Assembly (NCBI GenBank): GCA_963763095.1
Contig: CAVXNR010000030.1
Location: forward strand, 124,001 to 188,000
Source: CAVUCH01 sp963763095
GTDB lineage: Bacteria; Acidobacteriota; Vicinamibacteria; Vicinamibacterales; JAENWD01
Length of the DNA stretch: 64,000 nt
Direction: 5' to 3'
This document shows, piece after piece, positions 58,837 to 64,000 of the stretch. The notes beneath the pieces were generated by a model, which worked only from the letters and a program-made list of their open reading frames with translations, did no database searches and was not told the origin of the DNA. A program made the position numbers and the translations under genes. Every line of letters starts with the position of its first letter. Within the stretch, counting starts at the first letter, position 1.

Positions 58837-59892
58837 TCAGGAGGTCGGAGCGTAATAGCCCTGCTTCGCGCGCGCAGACGCGTTTGGCGCCGAAATGCGC
58901 ACGACGATGCGCCGCCATGCGCCGTCACGCTTGGGATTGCGCGACGTGTAGCCCAGCGTGTACTGGCTGGACAACTCGTCCGCGATCTGCCCGTACACGC
59001 TTGCCAGCTCGGAGATCTCGCGCGTGAAGAACACGCGCCCGCCGGTCTGTTGGGTGAGCTGGCGCAACACGAACTCGGCATCGCTGAACCCGCGGCTCCG
59101 CTCGTCCCGTGAGCGGAGACCGATCGCGTAGATGGCCGTCTCGGAGCGCTTCGCCAGATCCAGCACCTCGTCGAAGCTGACGAGGCTGGACGTGTCTTCG
59201 CCGTCGGACAGCACGACGATGGCCTGCCGCCGGATCTCGTCGGTGCCGCGCGCCTGCGTTCGCTTCAGCTCCTTGAGTGCGATGTAGATCGCGTTGTGCA
59301 GTGACGTCGAGCCGCCCGCGTTCGTGCGGCGGATGGCGCCCTCGAGGTCCGCGATGTTGTTCGTGAAGCCTTGCACGACCTGCACGCGGCTGTCGAAGTC
59401 GACCACCTGGGCCATGTCCTGAGGCCGCAGGCGACGCACGAATCCGGTCGCCGCTTCCTGAGCCGTTTCGAGCCTGCTTTCCATACTGGCGCTCGTGTCG
59501 AGCAGGATCGAGAGCGCGATTGGGAGATTGGTGCGGTTGAAGAAGGTGACCTGCTGCTGGGCGCCGTCCTCGAACACCTGGAAGTCGGGCTGGTTCAACT
59601 CCGTCAGGTAACGTCCGGCAGCATCGGTTACGGTGACGTTGATCGAAACGAGCTCGACCCCGGCACGGAACGACGGCCGCTGCGGCGGCGGTGCAGGCTG
59701 CGCGGCTCCGTCCTGCGAAGGGGCCGGGGTCACCGGCGCAGGCGGCGTGGTCGGTGTCTGAGGCGACTGCTGCTGCGGCGTCGGGTCCACGGGCGCCTGG
59801 GCGGTCTGGCCGCCGAGGCGTGCGGCACCAGGCACCGTGAGCAGGCCAGCGGCGACCAGCACTCCCGGCCAGAAGAGCGCGCGCGACAACAT
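58837..59892 (-). CDS. VWA-domain protein (Acidobacterial VWFA-related type), copy 1
   Basis: A 351-residue secreted protein. A signal peptide (LFWPGVLVAAGLLTVPGA) leads to a Pro/Gln/Thr-rich linker, the stretch ELVSINVTVTDAAGRYLTEL and a von Willebrand factor A domain whose MIDAS is DTSASM with a later SDGEDTSS. The C-terminus ends YTSRNPKRDGAWRRIVV and GYYAP, typical of the family called VWFA-related Acidobacterial domain. Function unknown, possibly surface adhesion or protein assembly. ATG 59892 overlaps the stop of the other copy (TGATG); GTG 59895 is equally possible. Confidence 0.88.
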   Translation of the reverse strand: MLSRALFWPGVLVAAGLLTVPGAARLGGQTAQAPVDPTPQQQSPQTPTTPPAPVTPAPSQDGAAQPAPPPQRPSFRAGVELVSINVTVTDAAGRYLTELNQPDFQVFEDGAQQQVTFFNRTNLPIALSILLDTSASMESRLETAQEAATGFVRRLRPQDMAQVVDFDSRVQVVQGFTNNIADLEGAIRRTNAGGSTSLHNAIYIALKELKRTQARGTDEIRRQAIVVLSDGEDTSSLVSFDEVLDLAKRSETAIYAIGLRSRDERSRGFSDAEFVLRQLTQQTGGRVFFTREISELASVYGQIADELSSQYTLGYTSRNPKRDGAWRRIVVRISAPNASARAKQGYYAPTS

Positions 59893-60791
59893 CACGCTCC
59901 CGCCGCCGGGGCCTTCGGCACCGGCGCGAGCGTGCCACGCACGGTCAAACCGGGCTGCTTGACGGTGACGACCGTCTTCTCAGCTGGCACCAGCGACGCC
60001 GGGCGGGCATAGACCACGTGGTACTGATTCTCGAGATCAGTAGCCACCTGGTCCAGTTCCCCCTTCAGGGCCATGCTCGAGAGCAGTTGCGTATAGCGGC
60101 CGCCCGAGGTGCGCGGGCCCTGGTCCAGCACGAGGGCACGGCTTCGTGCTTCATCCGTGCTCATGTCCTGGCCACCGCGGCGCGTGATCACGAGCGCATT
60201 GAACCCCGCGCCGCTCGCCTCGATCGCATCGACGGCGCGCTCGTGGTTCGGCGTGCTGAAGTCAGTACCCTCCGTGGTGATGACCACGATGACGCGGCGA
60301 TCGCCATCGCGCTTCTGCAGACCGCGCGAGGTGTCATTGATCGCATCGAGCAGCGTCGTACCGCTGCCAGGCTGCGCGAAGATGCGCCCCACACCCTTCG
60401 CGGCCTGCGCCGGGTCCGTCGTGTAATCCACGAGGACGGTGGGGCGGTCTGCAAGCCCGATGATGGCAACGTGATGCCCCCCTTTGATCATGCGCTCCGC
60501 GAACGCCTGGATCGCGGTCCGCAGGTCGGTGATGTACTGCGAGGCCGCCTGGCTGTTGTCGACGAGGATGGCGAGATCAATCGGCTGCGTGGCGCGCGAG
60601 GCGCGAAGAACCTCCACCGCTCGGCCGTCTTCGCGGACGACGAACGCATCGGGCCCGAGGCCGGGCACGGGGGCCCCTGCCTGGTCGAGCACGCTGACGA
60701 ACAGCGACCGCTCGACCGCTTGTGCCGCTGCCGGGCGGTGGCCGCCAGCGAGGAACATGACCGCAAGGAGCACGAGAACTGGGAGACGCAT
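59892..60791 (-). CDS. VWA-domain protein (Acidobacterial VWFA-related type), copy 2
   Basis: A 299-residue paralogue upstream of copy 1 with a signal peptide ending near AAAQA. It has LFVSVLDQAGAPVPGLGPDAFVVREDG followed by VWA, but the MIDAS DxSxS is altered to DNSQA, and the later metal loop reads TTEGTDFS, so metal binding may be weaker than in copy 1. The tandem suggests a hetero-complex. ATG 60791 follows GGTAAG; the frame continues upstream to 61001 without family character. Confidence 0.82.
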   Translation of the reverse strand: MRLPVLVLLAVMFLAGGHRPAAAQAVERSLFVSVLDQAGAPVPGLGPDAFVVREDGRAVEVLRASRATQPIDLAILVDNSQAASQYITDLRTAIQAFAERMIKGGHHVAIIGLADRPTVLVDYTTDPAQAAKGVGRIFAQPGSGTTLLDAINDTSRGLQKRDGDRRVIVVITTEGTDFSTPNHERAVDAIEASGAGFNALVITRRGGQDMSTDEARSRALVLDQGPRTSGGRYTQLLSSMALKGELDQVATDLENQYHVVYARPASLVPAEKTVVTVKQPGLTVRGTLAPVPKAPAAGA

Positions 60792-61007
60792 CTTACCTAC
60801 CCCACAAGCCGTGGGCCCGGGCATGGTATCGCAAGGGCATTCACGAGGCTTCACTTGAGTATGGGCGTTGACCAGGGACGGGTCAAGCTCGTTGGCGCTC
60901 CGAAACTGTTGTCGTGGTGCCACTTGCGGCCACGACGCAAGTGCACGGCAACCCAGGCGGGGCTCGTGTGAGGTGCCGACCATGCGTGCCGGGGTCCACA
61001 TACCTGT

Positions 61008-61037
61008 TTGACACGCGACGAGCGGGGGTGAGATACA
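61008..61037 (+). promoter_or_regulatory. Promoter of the atp gene cluster
   Basis: A consensus TTGACA (61008-61013) is followed after 18 bases by GATACA (61032-61037). The start of transcription would fall within a few bases of ATG 61047, so the first gene may be translated from a leaderless message. Confidence 0.65.
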
Positions 61038-61046
61038 AGGTCTCCG

Positions 61047-61289
61047 ATGTCCCCTGAACCTGCCCCTGCCCTGGATGTGCGCAGCCGCCGTCGCTGGCTG
61101 CCGCTGGCGCTGGCGGTCCTCGTGGTGATCGTGGCGCTCGCGGTCTATGCCATGCGGCGCAACGCAGCTTCCGCGAACGCCGAAGACTGCGAGACCAAGC
61201 CCCCGCCGAATACCTTCGCGGTTGCCGAATGCGACGATGGCGCGGCGCCTGGGAGCCCTGCAGCGCCGCCGCCGGCGGCAAAGCCCTGA
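61047..61289 (+). CDS. Small single-pass membrane protein of the atp cluster
   Basis: An 80-residue protein: a short Pro/Ala/Arg N-terminus, one membrane helix (WLPLALAVLVVIVALAVYAM) and a C-terminal part with two Cys (EDCETKPPP, VAECDDG) and a Pro/Ala tail. No family is recognised. It is the first gene after the predicted promoter and three bases from the atpI-like gene. Confidence 0.6.
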   Translation: MSPEPAPALDVRSRRRWLPLALAVLVVIVALAVYAMRRNAASANAEDCETKPPPNTFAVAECDDGAAPGSPAAPPPAAKP

Positions 61290-61292
61290 AGC

Positions 61293-61532
61293 ATGCCGTC
61301 TCCGAAACTGGGTAAGGAGAGGGGCCGAACCCTGCGCAGCCTCGGGGCGCTCAGCGCCGTGGGGTTGTCGTTCGTGGTTGCGGTCGTCATCGGCACCGCC
61401 CTCGGCTACGTTCTCGATCGCTGGCTCGGCACGTCGCCGTGGCTGTTCCTGCTGTGCTTCTTCCTCGGGCTGGCAGCGGGAATGCGCACCGTCTTCCGCA
61501 CGGTTGCGGCGGTATCGCGGCAGGACGAGTGA
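61293..61532 (+). CDS. AtpZ/AtpI-like F0F1 ATPase accessory protein
   Basis: A 79-residue protein with two membrane helices (ALSAVGLSFVVAVVIGTALGYVLDRWL and PWLFLLCFFLGLAAGMRTVFR). The turn GYVLDRWLGTSPWLFLLCFFLG is typical of the small AtpI/AtpZ-type proteins placed ahead of atpB. They assist c-ring assembly or Mg2+ supply. One base separates its stop from the next gene. Confidence 0.82.
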   Translation: MPSPKLGKERGRTLRSLGALSAVGLSFVVAVVIGTALGYVLDRWLGTSPWLFLLCFFLGLAAGMRTVFRTVAAVSRQDE

Positions 61533-61533
61533 G

Positions 61534-61902
61534 GTGACGGAGCGGGACCCGTTTCTGCGTGCGCTCGAACGTGACGCGGTGATCGCCTGCGGGTGCTGCG
61601 CGGCGGCGGCGCTGGCGCTCGGCGCGGAAGGCCCGCGCGCGGCACTCGGGGTGCTCGGCGGCGGCGGATTGGCGGCGGTCAGCTATCGGGCGATCAAGGG
61701 GGCCGTGGATGCGGCGACGCTCCCGGGTGGACGGCCGGCAGCGCTCGTGAAGTTTGTCACAAGGCATGCTATACTGGCCGTCGCCGCGTACGTTATGCTG
61801 GCGCGTTTGCGGCTGCACCCCATCGGTCTTCTGGTGGGCGCATCCTCGCTGGTGCTGGCCGCCGCAGCCGCAATGGCCCGGTCTTCACGACGATCATCGT
61901 AG
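61534..61902 (+). CDS. Small hydrophobic protein, possibly ATP synthase subunit I
   Basis: A 122-residue protein starting at GTG, with about four hydrophobic segments (AVIACGCCAAAALALG, AALGVLGGGGLAAVSYRA, AILAVAAYVMLARL and IGLLVGASSLVLAAAAAMA). The four-helix layout and position between the atpI-like gene and atpB fit ATP synthase subunit I, but similarity is weak. CGCC in the first helix is unusual. Confidence 0.6.
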   Translation: MTERDPFLRALERDAVIACGCCAAAALALGAEGPRAALGVLGGGGLAAVSYRAIKGAVDAATLPGGRPAALVKFVTRHAILAVAAYVMLARLRLHPIGLLVGASSLVLAAAAAMARSSRRSS

Positions 61903-62004
61903 GGATCACACGTTGGGAATGCGGCCCTCGCGGGTCGCGCACGGCGCGGATCGGCCGTCCGCCATGTTCCACCGCGTCGTCAGATTGCACGCGCGCTCGT
62001 CCGC

Positions 62005-62829
62005 ATGGAAAAGCTGCACCACCCGCTCTGGATCGTCCACGCGATCAACGTCATCTTTGGTCCCATTGCCGCCGTGATCCTCCGGGCGCTCGGGCGCGAG
62101 GTGCCGGCCCACGGCGACGTCATCCCCGACTACCTGGCGATCATCATCTTTCTCACGCTGCTGCTGACCGCGTTCTCCCTGCTGGTGCGATCACGCCTGA
62201 GCGTCGAGAACCCTGGCAAGCTGCAGATCGTGCTCGAAGACGCGCTGACTGGCCTTTTCGGCATGCTCGACGACATCGTCGGACCGAAGGGCCGCCGGTA
62301 TCTGCCGCTGGTGGGCACGCTCGGCATCCTGATCTGGGCCTGCAATCTGAGCGGGATGGTGCCGGGCCTGATGGCGCCGACGAGCAACTACAACGTGACG
62401 CTCGGGTGTGCTATCACGGTGTTCGTCTACTACCACTTCCAGGGCATCAAGGAACAGGGAGTCGGGCCGTACCTGAAGCATTTTGCGGCGCCACCGGGTG
62501 CGCCAGTGTGGATTGCGCCGATCATGCTGCCGATCGAGCTGATCAGCCATTTCTCACGTGTGCTGTCGCTCTCGTTGCGGCTGTTCGGGAACATCTTCGG
62601 CGAGGAGCTGGTCATCCTCATCCTGGCGAGCATCATCCCGTTTGTCGTGCCCCTGCCGATGATGCTGCTCGGGTTGCTGACCTCCACGCTGCAGGCGGCC
62701 ATCTTCGTGATGCTGACGATGATCTATCTCGGTGGGGCAGTGCAGAGCGAGGGGCATGGAGACGAGCACGACCATGAGCACGCGCGTGAGCCACACGGCG
62801 TGCAGGTGCAGCCGGCAGTGCAGCTCTGA
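62005..62829 (+). CDS. atpB: F0F1 ATP synthase subunit a
   Basis: A 274-residue membrane protein forming the ion half-channels of F0. The essential Arg is in LSLSLRLFGNIFGEE (about residue 191). GILIWACNLSGMVPGLM and PIMLPIELISHFSR are family landmarks; five or six helices are seen. The C-terminus is an unusual His/Asp/Glu-rich tail (GHGDEHDHEHAREPHG). There is no clear ribosome site before ATG 62005 and a 100-base gap upstream. Confidence 0.94.
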   Translation: MEKLHHPLWIVHAINVIFGPIAAVILRALGREVPAHGDVIPDYLAIIIFLTLLLTAFSLLVRSRLSVENPGKLQIVLEDALTGLFGMLDDIVGPKGRRYLPLVGTLGILIWACNLSGMVPGLMAPTSNYNVTLGCAITVFVYYHFQGIKEQGVGPYLKHFAAPPGAPVWIAPIMLPIELISHFSRVLSLSLRLFGNIFGEELVILILASIIPFVVPLPMMLLGLLTSTLQAAIFVMLTMIYLGGAVQSEGHGDEHDHEHAREPHGVQVQPAVQL

Positions 62830-62931
62830 TGCTTCGATTGCCGGATGTCCGGCGTAGAGCAACGCGGCCGGTCCGTCCCGCCGCTGATATGTGACAGACC
62901 TGATGATTCTTTTTCTGAGGAGGCTTTCGTT

Positions 62932-63270
62932 GTGAGCACACGGTCCATTCTGACGGCAACTCTCGCTCTCGTGGCGCTCGGCCTGGTGTCGCCGGTGTAC
63001 GCGCAGGACGCGGCGGCCACTGCAAGTGCCAGCGTGGCCCAGTGGTCGATCATCACCGCAGGCTTTGCGCTGGCGTTCGCGGCCGGCCTGGCAGCGCTCG
63101 CACAGGGGCGCGCCGTGAGCGCGGCTGTCGAGTCGATCGCGCGCAACCCGAGCGCCGCGGGCGACGTCCGCGGCAACCTGCTGCTTGGCCTGGTGCTCAT
63201 CGAGTCGCTGGCCATCTACGTGCTGCTGATCTCGCTGATTCTGTTCTTCCTGAAGCCATTCAGCGGGTAA
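62932..63270 (+). CDS. atpE: F0F1 ATP synthase subunit c
   Basis: A 112-residue proteolipid starting at GTG behind GAGGAGG. The first 25 residues are a signal-like segment (SILTATLALVALGLVSPVYAQ), longer than in the usual 75-90-residue subunits. The hairpin has SIITAGFALAFAAGLAALAQ in helix 1, the loop SIARNPSA and LLLGLVLIESLAIYVLLISL in helix 2, with the ion-binding Glu in IES. Gln in ALAQG, Glu-Ser and a later Tyr match a Na+-type site. It is followed by a terminator. Confidence 0.93.
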   Translation: MSTRSILTATLALVALGLVSPVYAQDAAATASASVAQWSIITAGFALAFAAGLAALAQGRAVSAAVESIARNPSAAGDVRGNLLLGLVLIESLAIYVLLISLILFFLKPFSG

Positions 63271-63296
63271 CGCCGGCCGGCCGCGGCCATGCGATT

Positions 63297-63334
63297 GACC
63301 GGACCCGTTCTCTCGAGCGGGCGCCGGTCTTTTT
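63297..63334 (+). terminator. Rho-independent terminator after atpE
   Basis: GACCGGACCCG (63297-63307) pairs with CGGGCGCCGGTC (63318-63329) in a 6+4-bp stem with a small internal loop, followed by TTTTT (63330-63334). It separates the atp genes from the transporter, which begins 6 bases later. Confidence 0.8.
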
Positions 63335-63339
63335 CATTG

Positions 63340-64000
63340 ATGCGCTTTTCGTTCTCCCGCCTCGACGCCTCGCTGCTCTTCATGACCTTCGTCTGGGGCA
63401 GCAACTTCAGCCTGATCAAGGCGGCTCTTCGCCAGATGCCGGAGCTCGGGTTCAACAGCCTGCGCATGGCGCTCGGGTCATTGCTGTTTGCGGCGATCAT
63501 CCAACAGCGCCATGGACTTCGCGCGGTCGTCGTCCGGCTCGAGCCGCGTGACTGGATCGGGCTCGTCACCCTGGGTGTCATCGGTCACTTTCTCTACCAG
63601 CTGCTGTTCATGGCCGGCGTCGCGCGGACGTCGGTCGCCAACAGTTCGCTCGTCTTCGGCTGCACGCCCGTCACCGTTGCGCTCCTGTCCTCGTCGCTCG
63701 GGCACGAGCGCATCACCCCCGTGCGGTGGGCGGGCGTGTTGCTGTCTCTCGCCGGCATCTACCTGGTCGTGGGCCAGGCGAATCAGCAGGGAGCGTCACT
63801 CGCGGGCGATCTGCTGATCCTCGCTGCCATGCTGTGCTGGGCGGCGTACACGGTGGGATCCCGGTCGCTCCTGACCAGGCACTCGCCCCTCGTGGTCACC
63901 GGCGTCACGATGACCATCGGCAGCGCGCTGTATGCGCCGTTCGGTGTGCCCTCGCTGCTGCGGCTCGATTGGACCAGTGTGACCTGGTGGGCGTGGGCCC
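63340..64000 (+). CDS. EamA-family (DMT) transporter, 3'-partial
   Basis: A membrane protein open to the right edge; 220 residues are visible. Seven or eight helices are seen, with FMTFVWGSNFSLIKAAL, GLVTLGVIGHFLYQLLFMAG and the conserved end of the first EamA repeat RTSVANSSLVFGCTPVTVALLSSSLGHERITPVRWAGVLLSLAGIYLVVG (in segments). The second repeat begins GDLLILAAMLCWAAYTVGSRSLL. Members export amino acids or other small metabolites; substrate cannot be told. ATG 63340 lies just after the atpE terminator. Confidence 0.9.
   Translation, partial: MRFSFSRLDASLLFMTFVWGSNFSLIKAALRQMPELGFNSLRMALGSLLFAAIIQQRHGLRAVVVRLEPRDWIGLVTLGVIGHFLYQLLFMAGVARTSVANSSLVFGCTPVTVALLSSSLGHERITPVRWAGVLLSLAGIYLVVGQANQQGASLAGDLLILAAMLCWAAYTVGSRSLLTRHSPLVVTGVTMTIGSALYAPFGVPSLLRLDWTSVTWWAWA

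Overview
The window is a gene-dense, high-GC bacterial chromosome segment with no tRNA, rRNA, CRISPR array or recognisable prophage or transposase. Two secreted VWA-domain proteins of the kind described in Acidobacteria, a large Ser/Thr kinase fused to a WD40/TolB-like propeller, a GldA/F/G-type ABC exporter cluster and many short palindromic intergenic repeats suggest Acidobacteriota, perhaps the Vicinamibacteria. That placement is inference; no marker gene was compared.

Layout. 0-3.6 kb: cdaA (cut by the left edge)-cdaR-glmM-pdxJ. 3.5-5.4 kb: alpha/beta hydrolase, TPR protein and membrane-anchored YHS-like protein. 5.4-7.7 kb: a compact bacterial microcompartment (BMC) operon with a class II aldolase, one hexameric and three pentameric shell proteins, and a 79-residue His/Cys-rich protein with an encapsulation-peptide-like N-terminus. 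7.8-10.6 kb: two phosphohexomutase paralogues, the first lacking the catalytic serine. 10.6-15.3 kb: DoxX, a 2-hydroxyacid dehydrogenase, frameshifted nth, a cyclophilin, a frameshifted DUF72 gene, and an ArsC/Spx-family gene with an in-frame TGA followed by a SECIS-like hairpin (candidate selenoprotein). 15.5-22.3 kb: kinase, queE-queC, frameshifted AlaX-type editing protein, ankyrin protein. 22.3-28.6 kb (minus): PBP4-type carboxypeptidase, DUF4340 protein, GldG, GldF, GldA. 28.9-32.2 kb: peroxiredoxin, then a metal-resistance pair arsR/cadC-cadA with a clear promoter and 12-2-12 operator. 32.2-36.5 kb: CNNM/CorC-like protein, response regulator-PilZ protein, LysW-like protein coupled to larE, Pal-like lipoprotein. 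36.5-50.5 kb: pyrimidine genes in blocks (pyrF-pyrD-pyrK minus; pyrR-pyrB-pyrC-PRTase plus; a second pyrE), interspersed with a frameshifted phosphatase-fold protein, a TIGR02757 protein, two glycosyltransferases and a TolC protein. 50.5-57 kb: truA, a 47-residue zinc ribbon, and uppS-cdsA-dxr-rseP. 57-64 kb: a CobA-HemD fusion, two VWA proteins, and atp genes (two accessory genes, atpB, atpE) ending in a terminator, then an EamA transporter cut by the right edge.

Themes. Envelope building (glmM, uppS, cdsA, rseP, tolC, pal, dacB-like), c-di-AMP signalling, de novo UMP synthesis and tetrapyrrole and queuosine biosynthesis are housekeeping. The accessory interest lies in the BMC operon, the selenoprotein candidate, the LysW-LarE pair and the repeats. 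At least three sequence-unrelated intergenic elements share one design: degenerate heptanucleotide repeats in inverted arms. Four genes carry single-base frameshifts, which may be assembly errors and should be settled before they are called pseudogenes.
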